From the NCBI GenBank assembly GCA_019915015.1, contig JAHBBC010000043.1, positions 143,111 to 207,110 on the forward strand: DNA of 64,000 nt, written 5' to 3'. The position numbers were made by a program, and so were the translations under genes. The stretch is from Auriscalpium vulgare. Lineage: Eukaryota; Basidiomycota; Agaricomycetes; Russulales; Auriscalpiaceae. Positions 1 through 10,195 of the stretch are shown here, one piece after another; position 1 is the stretch's first letter; every line of letters starts with the position of its first letter. The notes under the pieces were generated by a model that was given only the letters and a program-made list of their open reading frames with translations, was not told the DNA's origin and did not search any database.

Positions 1-1330
1 ATATGAGCAAAGCGTCCATGAGCAATGTCACCGAGACCGCATCTTTAACCGTCGCCTCATGAACCGCAGGTTTAGGCGTAAGCTCCAACCAATAAAACTG
101 ATCGTGCTTTTGGCCAATACCATAGGTTATGCCAGCGCGTTCTATTGTACACACTCCTGTAGAACCACGTAGAAGCACATCAAACTTCTGGTTCAACAGT
201 GTAGTCACCGATATGTATCGATGAGCGGCTTTAGGTGCAAAAAGCACATTCTTAAGCGTGACCGCAACACGCTTCCCATCCACATCTGTCCACGCATTGA
301 CAGTGCCCGTCCCATAGAAGTGCATAGCCTGGGCAGTACTATCACCAACGGCAATATGTCCAGGTTTTTCTAGGGCGTGTACTGGGCAAAGTCTGTACGT
401 GTATGTGTAATATGGTGAGAGCAACCACTGTCAAGCATCCAGCGATTCTTATCAGGCGAGAGGTACCAGGCAACAGCGACTTCATTGGAGGACGAGGCCT
501 CAACAATTAGAGCATTTACAGAGGGTTTACTACTACCTCCGCCGCCGCCACTACTGTCCCCTCCCTTCTTCTTGTCGCCAGCTTCATCAGCCTGTTTCTT
601 GCGACAATTGGCCTCCCAGTGACCCTTCTTGTGACAGTACTTGCACTTGCCCTTCTCCACCTTCTGCTTTCCTTTGGCTTTGGCAGCCGCAGAATTAACA
701 GTGGCAGCGATGGTGGAGTCTGCCTTTATGCTAGCCTCTTTGCCAAGGATGCGAGTAGTGATCTCAGCAGGAGTGGCAGTTTTAAGGTCACTGAAGGAAT
801 CAAGGGTAAGATCCCTAAATGCCTTGTAGGAATCTGGGAGGGCCTTGAGGAGGAAATACGCGTGTGGATGGGTGTAACAGTTATGCCATTCTTCTTGAGA
901 TTCTCATACTGCTGATCAAAGTCATTGATCTGAGGTCCAAGAGGTTTGGTATCGATGAGACGGGTGGAAAGGTAGAGGTCAAATTGGGTGAAGATGGTGC
1001 GAGTGCCGGGTTTGGAATAGGATGTTTTGAGAAATTTCCAGGCATCAGAAGAGTGGTCATCGTTGCCCACTTTGTTCTTCAAGGCTGGTGCCAGGGATGC
1101 TTTAATGTATCCAAGCGCCACATCATCTTCTTCATCCCATACTGCCTCTGCCTCCACCTCAGTTGCAGTAGGATTGTCTGGATCTGCAGCTTGGGAGATG
1201 GCTTGGAGCCACTGGTGTACCTCCAGAGCTTCTTGACTTTAAGAAAGGCCATCATATCATCTTGCCAAAGGGCATAGTTGCTGTTTCCAGCTAGGATGGT
1301 AAATCCTTTGGGAAGTAATTCTCCAGACAT
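1..1330 (-). pseudogene. Ty1/copia gag-pol, decayed 5' part
   Basis: This is the Gag and protease part of a Ty1/copia retrotransposon, running off the left edge of the window. Translation on the minus strand starts at 1330 (MSGELLPKGFTILAGNSNYA), followed by a UBN2/Gag-like helical region. A CCHC zinc knuckle (CKYCHKKGHWEANC) lies near 600-650 and the aspartic protease motif LDSGCSHHI near 420-440, followed by a GAG-pre-integrase-like stretch to position 1. The frame is broken at least three times: one shift near 1200-1240, one near 870, and an in-frame TAG at about 371-373 just after the protease. The copy is therefore not functional. A 680 bp leader separates it from the primer binding site. 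Family assignment is firm; exact shift positions are approximate. Confidence 0.88.
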
Positions 1331-2010
1331 GTGAAGAGCGAATGATCTGGGTTTGAGGAGCAGTCAGACCCAGATTCTTTAAGAAGTTCAAGACGACGTC
1401 AACCCTATGTGCTGTATCTCTAAGCCAGACCCTAAGGTCCTGTCCTGCCCATGTCCATGTGCGCATATACAGTACAATTACAGTACTTGTATGCAAATTT
1501 GTGGTTAGGATGAAACGAGAATGCACCAAGGTACACCTCCGGATCCTAATTAAAGCCTAGATGGTTGGGCTCCACAAATCTAAGTACTTATAGTAGCGCA
1601 CTGCAGTTGTAACAGGTGCTCCTGGGTGGATTGACTACCGCCCTCAGGATTGGGACACCAAAACTGCTTCCCACTTAAGGGACAGACAGCCAACAGTTCA
1701 GTGGACCTATGGTTCCCCCAGGCTTCCCCAGGTTCCCCTAAGCCCGTAGTGGACTCTTCTGGTTCGACACAGTTGTGGTCTACACCAGGGTAGGTAATTG
1801 TACAGTATGCGCACAGAGGGACAGGGCAGAAGGGCTCACGCTGACTTCTGGCATCGCCATGCCTCCGTCATCAGCGCTCGCGTAACCCCAAAGGGGCGAG
1901 AGCACAATGGCAGCTCAATGAAGAGCTCCAAGATAGGGCGCGAGTGGAAGATGATGGTAGACTCGCCTTGATAAAAAGCAAAGTAACTTCTTGTAGCAGG
2001 TGTTCAGGCA
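1331..2010 (-). other. Untranslated leader of the copia element
   Basis: This stretch lies between the primer binding site and the Gag start. I see no convincing coding sequence in it. It is read as the 5' leader of the element or as decayed sequence. Confidence 0.5.
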
Positions 2011-2022
2011 GGGCCCATAACC
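2011..2022 (-). other. Primer binding site, initiator-Met half-tRNA type
   Basis: On the element's strand this reads GGTTATGGGCCC, the complement of the anticodon arm of eukaryotic initiator tRNA-Met (GGGCCCATAACC). It abuts the LTR end exactly as expected. Priming by an internal fragment of tRNA-iMet is known for Drosophila copia and yeast Ty5. The match is seen; the use is inferred. Confidence 0.75.
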
Positions 2023-2420
2023 TGATGAAACACAACTTAGAGAGACGTTAGTCTATACTCAGTCTGTGATGTGAAAAGACTGTATTGCAGTACCTTAGAG
2101 AGACGTTAGTCTATACTACAAGTGAGTTAGTAAAGAGAAGACTCCTAAGTATGCATAGGAATGCTCACCTCAGTCTGTGATGTGAAAAGACTGAGGTATC
2201 TGAGCGAAGAAAGGAGCCCTTTTATACTACTTGGGGCTCTGCATATCAACCAATCAGAAATTGTGTAGTAAGCATAAAGCATATGTGTAAGACATAATGT
2301 GTAAGAATCAGTCAGCTTGCACAGCATCAGTAAGTACATCAGTCATCCTAGGAGATAGGAGTTAAGACCTGAGTAAGCGTATAGCAATCCTGTACAGTAG
2401 CTATTCTAGACTATTCTACA
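2023..2420 (-). mobile_element. 5' LTR of the copia element
   Basis: The roughly 398 bp segment is bounded by TG on both strands (TGATGAAACA at the low end, TCTACA at the high end) and directly abuts the primer site. It contains two internally repeated modules: one of about 23 bp starting at about 2037 and 2094 (TTAGAGAGACG...), and one of 23 bp at 2060-2082 and 2171-2193 (CAGTCTGTGATG...). The partner LTR lies outside the window, so identity and target duplication cannot be checked. Confidence 0.65.
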
Positions 2421-3211
2421 ATGTTCCATGATCAAACAAGTCCAGATCGTTCTAGATCATTCCATAGTATTTGTCATGAGACTAGCGTCATCACCAAATT
2501 CCAACAGCGGGGTGCACATACGAGCCCCGACCGGTCTGGCACGGGACTGAAGAAGTACCGGTGGCACCGCAGAAGACAGAGTGTAGAGATGCAGGCAACT
2601 GTGGTATAGAACGGGCGGCAGTTCTGCCCATCTCGCAGCAAACTTCAGTCGTGGAGAATTTGCGACTACAAACACCAAAATCCCAGTGTTCCTCCAAAGA
2701 TTATCCGGAGCGCGTACACGATTCTGCAGGGCCGCGGGAGGTTGGGTTTGAGTTCCATGACCATGCCACCGCGACGCGACCTCCGCCAGCGCATATGGCT
2801 ATTATCATGTCCTCTCCGGCCGAGGCAAAGTCAAACATAGGAACCTGCCTTACTTAGCACAGCTTGGTTCCCTCAGTTCGTGGGACGAGAGCTCACACGA
2901 GTCATCGACGAAAGCAGGTGCGAAATGTCCACACCTTCTAAGCTGCAGGAGAGATGACCAGAATTGTAGACCTTACATAAATACCCCCGGAACTTCGAGC
3001 GCGATCTGAAGCCGCATCCGTCTGCTTCGAAATCCAGATTTCATCTTGAACCGAGTTGCCTGGCGAGCCATGCCTTTCATACATATATGTGATGTCTGGC
3101 TATCGTCGTTCAGCGACCCTTCTCGCCTCCACGACGTTGAGGTGAGCTCAATTCTTTTGGACAATTCGAGCGATATGTGATCTTGGTTGCAGTCCCTGTC
3201 CCGCGATAACG
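2421..3211. other. Intergenic, no gene seen
   Basis: Short overlapping reading frames occur on both strands, but none has recognisable motifs or a splice structure. The last few hundred bases are presumably the promoter of the SET gene. Confidence 0.5.
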
Positions 3212-4565
3212 ATGCAACGCGGCTTCCTCATCAACAAAGAGAGCCGTCGGACTAAAGGCCCCAATGCCCCCAAACACACCTCTCCGCCAATCACTGCTGC
3301 CCGCCGGCCTCCTTCCACCATTCCCATCCCAGCTCGCCTCATATTGCTTGCGGGAATGGAGGACAATCCTGATGCCATCAACCAGGCAATTCGGGGTAAA
3401 GCCGTGACTCTCAGCCTTGGGCTCTTCGACATTGCCGACGTGAATGGTGGCTTGCACACCATCACTACTGGTTTATTCACTACCGAGAACGAGCAACCTC
3501 CCCATTTGCGCTCCTGGAAGCCGTTCAATCACTCTCGGAGATACGAAATCCGCGATACCAAGCGCGCAGGCAAAAGCATGTTTTCCTTGGACGTACTACA
3601 CGAGCCTGGAGGCGTCATCATCTGCGAGCCGCCACTCGTGATCACCTCAATAGCGCTAATAACTGGATCTGGAGGTGATTCCCTGATGCCTGAGTCCATC
3701 GTGAGGGCCCGTACCTTTGCAACGATGCCCCCGAAGACGCGCCGTCTTTTCTTTGCACTACACCGCGGCCCGCATGCAGCGCAGTCGCCAGAAACTGCCA
3801 TCACCAAAACGAACGCGTTTAGAATCAACCGCATACCAGGATGCATTGGCCCGTGCAGTGGCATATTTAACGATATATCACGTATCAACCACAGGTGCGC
3901 TTGCCTCCTGGCGCTCTGACGTGTCTTTGCTAACTCCGCACTGCAGCTGCATGCCGAATGCCATGTATTTCTGGATCCCTGAGTCGCTCACCGGCGAAGT
4001 ACGCGCATTGCGGCGCATTTCCCCCGGCGAAGAGATCACCATCTCGTACCTCGAACTCAGCGCATCGTATGAAGAGCGACGCGAGGAGCTCAGAGAGCGC
4101 TACGGCTTCGCGTGCACCTGCGCATCGTGCTCCCTGCCCCTGGAAGAGCGCTTCGTTGACGACAGCATCCGTGAAGAAACCGGGCTATTTGTGGGCGTGG
4201 ATGTGCACGTCTCGAGTGCCAATGCGCTCCGCATCACCAAGAGCGTTCTCTGCTTCGCACGACGTGTAAAACACGCAGGCCTTTCGGACATCCCGGTGAT
4301 TTGGGAGCGGATCGCAGCGACGCTGGTGGCGACCGCGTGTACGCTGGGGGATAGGGCACGCGCGGTACAATGGGCACTGGTGGCGGTGCATGCGGCACGG
4401 ATCCAAATCCGTAGTGACGCTGGGTGGGAGGCAGTGGCGGCAGCGCCAGAAAAAACGGAGTTGTGGATGACGGGGCACCGTGACGAGCACGCGGACGACG
4501 CGGTGGCCGATAAAAGGATGGTTTGGAAAGGGCCGCAGTTCTTCCCGTCGCGCGACACGATGTGA
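3212..4565 (+). CDS. SET-domain protein (copy 1)
   Basis: Two exons (3212-3894 and 3947-4565) separated by a 52 bp GT-AG intron with a CTGAC branch-like site encode 433 residues. The SET domain begins near residue 110 (RYEIRDTKRAGKSMFSL). Splicing joins ...RINH to SCMPNA, recreating the NHSCxPN motif of the methyl-donor and substrate pocket, which confirms the intron. GEEITISYL follows near residue 258, then the post-SET cysteines CTCASC near 290. A helical C-terminal tail of about 130 residues contains WMTGHRDEHA. The family comprises protein-lysine methyltransferases; the substrate is unknown. A paralogue sits at 43172-44492 in the same orientation, and each copy is followed by an F-box gene. 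Confidence 0.88.
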
Positions 4566-4990
4566 ATTTGTTGTCTTCATATGGTCAACGCAGCTGGTGA
4601 GCTTTTCATCGGCCTTCACTTGAGGTCCATATTTATGAGTCGCCCTTCTCCAGGAGCTCATTGCGATGAGCTGCTACTTAGTGTAAAATATCGTGTTGAT
4701 CCTCCGAAGGGTAGTATTGAGGCCTTCCAGAACCCTAGCACAGATACAATTTTTGCTTCCAAGTTCCAAAGCAGAGCCAGCAGTACTACCTCATTTCATG
4801 CAACAAGTTGCCTAGTAGCTGCCAGCGGACCGGCGCGGCGCGGAAATCTCGCCGTCGGAGTTTTCAATGTTGCCGCACTGATCGATACTGATCAGAGCCT
4901 GAGTCACACTGGCAGGCCACAGCTCTGCAGCCACCACCACAGTCTACCTGAAAGAAAACAAACCGCGTTGCGAAGCTCTCATAGGGACGG
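4566..4990. other. Intergenic between the SET and F-box genes
   Basis: No gene is seen here. It holds the 3' end of the SET gene and the probable promoter or 5' exon of the following F-box gene. Confidence 0.4.
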
Positions 4991-6913
4991 ATGGGATACA
5001 GGTGCGCGTACAATTCCTCATATGAGCCAACAACGCACCGACGCAACGCGACGACTGGCAGGCCTAAAGCCCACGATTTCTGGCGTAGTGCTATAACCTC
5101 CCGCCTCGATGCCCTCCCGGTCACCGGCACGTCAACCAATGCGCTATCCGGTGCCAGCAACGAGTACACCGCCATGAAGAGCGCATTGTACGACCTCGCG
5201 CGCCAGCGCAACGCGCTCACGCCCATATGCGCGCTCCCACCAGAGCTTCTCACCCACATCTTCGCGCTCTGCGCCGTGGCGGAGCCGTGTGCAGACATTT
5301 TTGGCGTACGCATGGGCTGGATCAAGGTCTCGCATGTCTGCTTCCAGTGGCGGCAGACCGCACTCGCATGCGCGAGCCTCTGGGCGGACATCCCACTGCC
5401 GCTGGGCATCGCATGGGCAGCAGAAATGGTTGCGCGGAGCGGGCGCATGGGGCTCACTGTGCGCAACTACGAGGCCGAGAACTTCACCCAGGCACAGGCA
5501 GACTTCATTGTGTCCATGCTCGGCCGCACGCGTGTGCTGGAGCTGCACCTCAGCGATCCCGCGGCGCTCGTGGAGCGCCTGACCGCACCTGCGCCGGAGC
5601 TCGAGGTGCTCCATTTGAATGTAGACCCGTACCTGCAGCTCACCCCGCACGCGATGCCTGCGTTGCCCGCGTTGCCCATGGACTTTCTGGCGGGCATCGC
5701 GCCGCGGCTTCGCCACATGCACCTGCACGGCATAGCGCGCAAGATTCCCTGGAACTCCAGTCTGCTGCGAGGACTCGTGTCGCTGGACGTCGCAGGCGGT
5801 CGGCAGGCCCAGCGTTCGACCCTCAACACGGTTCTCGAGGCCTTGCGCAACATGCCCGCGCTCGAACGCCTCACGCTGCACAAGGGTCTCCCCCACGCCA
5901 CGTCCTCCTCCAGCACTGCCGTTGTCCAGCTGCTGAAGATGAAGGCATGCCATCTTTATGGTGCATGGCTTGATGTGATCTACCTCCTCGGCCACCTCCG
6001 CCTTCCTTCAGGAGTCAAGCTCAGGCTGGAGCTTGGCATGGGCGACGGCACTTCGGAGGACCACGACTACAAGCCCCTCCTCCCTGTCCTCACCACCTAC
6101 TTCCACGCCACCGCCCAAGCGCCACTCCCCATCCTTGAGTTCACTACCAGCCCGGGTGACTGGGACGGAAGCCTCAGCCTACGCGCATGGCGTACCGCCA
6201 CGCGCCGGGTGGAAGATGACGATGCGGACACCGTACTCAACTGCACATGGGGGCGAAGCCTGCATGATGAACACCCTGGGCGCGTGTCGCTGCTGCGGTA
6301 CCTTGCAGTACAGGTCCCCATTGCACACGTCTTGACGCTGTTCGTTAATCTTGAGCCAGTGCCCATCGATGCGGACGTGTGGTGCGCGCTGCTGCGCCGT
6401 GCGCGCCGGCTGCACAAGATCCACGCGATCGAGCAGGCCGGTATTACGCTTGCCCGCGCCCTGGTGGACACAGACGCGCCGCCAGAGGCAGCCGAACACA
6501 GCAGATCCGGTAAGCCCCGTCTGCGCAGGCTCAAGGAGCTGGATCTTCGGTTCATCGAGTTCCGCACGGAGGCGGGCGTCGACGAGGCGAATGCTTTGGA
6601 CGTCTATCGCCAGTGGCTGACGTCGAGGGATCAACGCGGGTACTCTATCAAGTACCTATATTTGATGAACTGCCGCATATCTGCCGAGGACGTGGCGGCT
6701 TGGAAGAAGGCCGCGCCGAAAATGATGTTGGCAGAGGCCAACATTACTGAGGACGAGGAGGACGATGAGGATGAGGAGGACCACAGTGAGGAAGAGAGCT
6801 TGGCGGAGGAGCAGGAAGAGGAAGACGACGCGGACGAAGAGGATGAAGAGGATGAAGGCGGCGAAGAGGAGATAGAGGATGGATGGGATGGCGAGGATTC
6901 TGACAATGACTAA
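4991..6913 (+). CDS. F-box-like protein with acidic tail
   Basis: A single open frame of 640 residues. A short coiled segment (ALYDLARQRNALTPICALPP) leads into an F-box-like motif at about residues 78-120, then leucine-rich-repeat-like sequence to about 580. The last 55 residues are almost all Asp and Glu. Agaricomycetes carry large families of this layout; F-box proteins recruit substrates to SCF ubiquitin ligases through Skp1. The target is unknown. The exact start is uncertain: the first 50 residues are weakly family-like, and a possible intron beginning GTGCGC near 5003 would change the N-terminus. Confidence 0.75.
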   Translation: MGYRCAYNSSYEPTTHRRNATTGRPKAHDFWRSAITSRLDALPVTGTSTNALSGASNEYTAMKSALYDLARQRNALTPICALPPELLTHIFALCAVAEPCADIFGVRMGWIKVSHVCFQWRQTALACASLWADIPLPLGIAWAAEMVARSGRMGLTVRNYEAENFTQAQADFIVSMLGRTRVLELHLSDPAALVERLTAPAPELEVLHLNVDPYLQLTPHAMPALPALPMDFLAGIAPRLRHMHLHGIARKIPWNSSLLRGLVSLDVAGGRQAQRSTLNTVLEALRNMPALERLTLHKGLPHATSSSSTAVVQLLKMKACHLYGAWLDVIYLLGHLRLPSGVKLRLELGMGDGTSEDHDYKPLLPVLTTYFHATAQAPLPILEFTTSPGDWDGSLSLRAWRTATRRVEDDDADTVLNCTWGRSLHDEHPGRVSLLRYLAVQVPIAHVLTLFVNLEPVPIDADVWCALLRRARRLHKIHAIEQAGITLARALVDTDAPPEAAEHSRSGKPRLRRLKELDLRFIEFRTEAGVDEANALDVYRQWLTSRDQRGYSIKYLYLMNCRISAEDVAAWKKAAPKMMLAEANITEDEEDDEDEEDHSEEESLAEEQEEEDDADEEDEEDEGGEEEIEDGWDGEDSDND

Positions 6914-7176
6914 CAAGGAAATTACTTCCATGAACCACCCTAACGACGAGGACTCTCTGGCAGACATCAAACGGGTCGGATGCTATCATATAATCATCAA
7001 GTAGCGTAGCGTACGTCCGCAGGCTGTTCGCCATGGTCGAACCCGAAACCGCCGGGGCCGTTTGTACGCATCTCTTGTGATGGGCCTATAGCTAAGATAT
7101 GGTACCCACGCAGGATGTGGCGCACTGCGTTGCCACCGCGGGCCAGATCAGTGTGCAGCGCAAGATTCGATTGAAA
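6914..7176. other. Intergenic, no gene seen
   Basis: This is the 3' flank of the F-box gene abutting the broken P450 on the other strand. No feature is supported. Confidence 0.4.
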
Positions 7177-8017
7177 TTATGTGAACCCACGGAACGGCAA
7201 GTTATCGATGAGAAAACCACCTGACGTCAGCGAAACCAGCGCTACATTGAGAGCTGCTTTTGCGTCCTGAAGAAGCGCGTCGTCCGCCTTCTGTACATCT
7301 TGACCGTATGCAATGGCCATTATAATCGCGTCGGTCAGCCTTTGTAGAGAGTCGGATGAGAGTCGCATCAGGACAAAAAGTTCATAACTGACAGTTGGGT
7401 ATGCTGTATAAAATTATCCGGCTCGAGGAGGAGACGTTTGACAAAATCGCGTGCCTTCTTTTCCATGGTCGGCTTGTATTTGGACGCAACTTGCGATCGA
7501 GAGTGCGTCGTCCAGTCCGCCAAGACGGACTATTCGGCTGCATAACGGTCATGAGCCAGGCATCGTATCCAGCCCTAAAACGGGATACATTCCGTAAGAC
7601 GGTATGCGGAGAGCCGGTGTACGCTTACAGCTCTAGCATGGCCAGCACGATGCGGTCAGATTACTTAGACTCACGTCTTTCGAAGAGAGCAGCCATCACT
7701 TCGCGTGACTGCAGGACGACAATTCTTTGTCCCAGGACGCGCAGAGAGTACAATCCTCCTGTTGAGGTTTCGTCAGCTAAGAATGAAGGCCTTGTGTGTA
7801 CGAGCAACGCACCGTACGGTCTCCCGAGTCTATGGTACGTCGTCCATATTCCCTCTTTAGACGAGACGTCGAGCAGGTTGCCAATGATGGGAAGGCCGGG
7901 TGGTCCAGGCGGGTACGGGATGCCTCGTCTCGTGCGATGGTCGAGAAACTGGAGGGTGAGGAGAATCGCTGCCGACAAGACAAGAAGATCAACGACTGTC
8001 CAAGTGAGGATGGACAT
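7177..8017 (-). pseudogene. Cytochrome P450, N-terminal remnant
   Basis: The start is intact: MSILTWTVVDLLVLSAAILL is a membrane anchor, followed by the proline hinge PPGPPGLPIIGNL. Further P450 sequence continues in shifted frames: LRVLGQRIVVLQSREVM, then KYKPTMEKKARDF near 7440-7490, then TDAIIMAIAYGQDV near 7310. Stops and frame changes lie between these blocks (for example the TAA after FERRESK near 7650). The I-helix AGxDT, the ExxR and the haem cysteine are all absent, so only about the first half survives. The anchor and hinge are typical of mushroom microsomal P450s. Confidence 0.8.
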
Positions 8018-9182
8018 CGTCAGCGGGAAAAGGTCTCAGGCCAAGTGTCGAAATCCGGACAGAACGTACTTAAGTTGCAACGGATGGGAACCTGAGTCAG
8101 CAGGAGGGCTCGTGCCACCAATACACCGGTCCAGATAAGCAGAGAGGATGCTCGGAGGCAGTCTTTGTGCGGACAGGCGGTGGCAGGCAGACTTTCCGAT
8201 TACCGGGGATGTCATGATGGCCATAATGCCTGCGGGATTCCGTCATAGTATAGCCTGGCAAGTGGAACAGGAGCCGTCAATCGGTAAGGTGTATCTCTAT
8301 CGCAAGAAGTGCTGCACTGAATGGTGATGTAAGTAAGCAATCAATCGACATGACGGCGGTATAGAACAACTTCAGTTTGTGGCAGGGCATTGACGCAGGT
8401 ACGCGTCCGGGCTCACCTGGATTCGCTGAAAGTCCCACCATTACAGCCCAGGGACGGACAGACGACAACTCGGAGATGCGAGGACTTCAGCCGGAGCTGC
8501 AGGACGCGATGAGCGTACCTGACGTCGGACGGGCGCGTTGTACGCAGGCGGGCGTGGAGTCGCGTGCCAGCTCGGCGTGCCCGACGTGCTGGACGGGTGA
8601 GTGCTTTCAGAACCGCAGCGGGAAGCCCTGCGAGCGTATCGCGCTGGTCCGGATGGGTTAACCAATACCGAGCTGGGCGTCTCGAGCTCATATCGAACAC
8701 TATCATCATCAAGTTGAAGACGTCGTGTGGGTGGAGAGCTGAATGCGAGGGAGTGTGGCCGGGTTCAGTGCGAGGAGGCGAGTGCCAGATGTCGACAAGC
8801 GCGCATCGTCACGACTAGTAGAGCGTCGGGTCCAGGTCACCGGCTTGTCAATGTCATGGGCTCGATACACAACAAAGCGGACTTCTGGCCGGGCTTCTAA
8901 TCGAAAAGTACGGAATGTTCGCGACTTCGTCACGGATGCGCTGGACGACTCGGCAACGGGCAGAGCATACGTGGCGACAGCGGAGGAAATGTTCTTGGCG
9001 TCGAGCAGGCCATGCAAGCACAATAAATGCGTACATCGCTGTGCAGATGGCGCAGTGCTGAGCACACAGCGATCATCATTATTCAATGCGATATCAAAAG
9101 GTGATTTGAGGACGAGCAATCAAAGATGCAGCGCTGCAGCAAGATCGGAGGCGAGGGAGCGTGGGAATCGCGAGAATGGTGT
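8018..9182. other. Intergenic, no gene seen
   Basis: Overlapping open frames on both strands, up to about 157 codons, have no motifs and mirror each other, as expected in GC-rich non-coding DNA. The right end is the Kar2 promoter. Confidence 0.45.
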
Positions 9183-9217
9183 TGACGTGGCAGCGACGTG
9201 GCTCTGCGCTTTATAAA
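9183..9217 (+). promoter_or_regulatory. Kar2/BiP core promoter: two UPRE-like motifs and TATA box
   Basis: TGACGTGG at 9183-9190 and CGACGTGG at 9194-9201 are followed by TATAAA at 9212-9217, 54 bp before the start codon. TGACGTG is the core bound by XBP1/ATF6-type and fungal Hac1-type bZIP factors of the unfolded protein response, and BiP is the classic target. The motifs are seen; the regulation is inferred. Confidence 0.6.
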
Positions 9218-9270
9218 CAGACGCCTGCACTTGCCCGCCTCGCACCACATCCCCCTTCACTTCCACCGCC

Positions 9271-10161
9271 ATGTCTCGCCCGTCGCGGACGTCAACGTCC
9301 CGCCTCGCTTCGGGGCTCTCCTTCGCTTTTGTTCTGTTTCTCGCACTCATTCTTCTTTGCCCACCCGCCGTCGCAGCGGACGACGACAAAAAGGCCGAGT
9401 ATGGCACCGTCATCGGTATCGGTGAGTTGTGCCCGTTGATAGTACCTTCATACCCGTCTAACCGACCGGTGCCTCTCAGATTTGGGCACGACGTATGTTT
9501 TCTTTGCTGTCGGGCGTGGTGACCGGTGCTGACGTGGCGCGCGTGCCCGCAGATACTCATGTGTAGGGTGAGCATCTCGAGCACTTCCTCGGACCAGGTG
9601 CTGACCTCCACGCAGTGTACAACGCGGCGGACGTGTCGAAATCATCGCCAACGACCAGGGTCACCGGATAACGCCTTCATGGGTCAGCTTCACAGACGAC
9701 GAGCGACTGTGCGTAGCAAGCATCTTCTACCTCTCATTTACTGACACGATTGCGTCTTCAGTATCGGTGACTCTGCGAAGAACGCGTACCACTCAAATCC
9801 CGAGAACACCGTCTTCGATGCAAAGCGTCTAATTGGCCGCAAATTTGATGAGCAGGACGTGCAGCGCGACATGAAGCACTGGTACGTTTCTGTGCGATGC
9901 CGTTCCTGCGCGTTACTGACGTCAATCCAGGCCGTTCAAGGTCCTCAACAAAGCCGGCAAGCCCGTCATTCAAGTGAAGCACCGTGGCGAGGACCGCGAC
10001 TTTGTGCGTTTCTCTTTTTTTACGGCTGCGTCCTCCCTAATTTTTCGTATAGACACCTGAGGAGGTGTCCGCCATGGTCCTCACCAAGATGAAAGAGACC
10101 GCCGAGGCGTACCTCGGGAACAAGGTTACGCACGCGGTTGTCACCGTGCCCGCCTACTTCA

Positions 10162-10195
<34 letters not shown>

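Noticed and set aside
5144..5995. 283-codon minus-strand frame
   Set aside because: It lies wholly inside the plus-strand F-box gene, as its antisense shadow.
8709..9216. Open frames of 136 and 157 codons on opposite strands
   Set aside because: They mirror each other, lack motifs and splice logic, and overlap the BiP upstream region.
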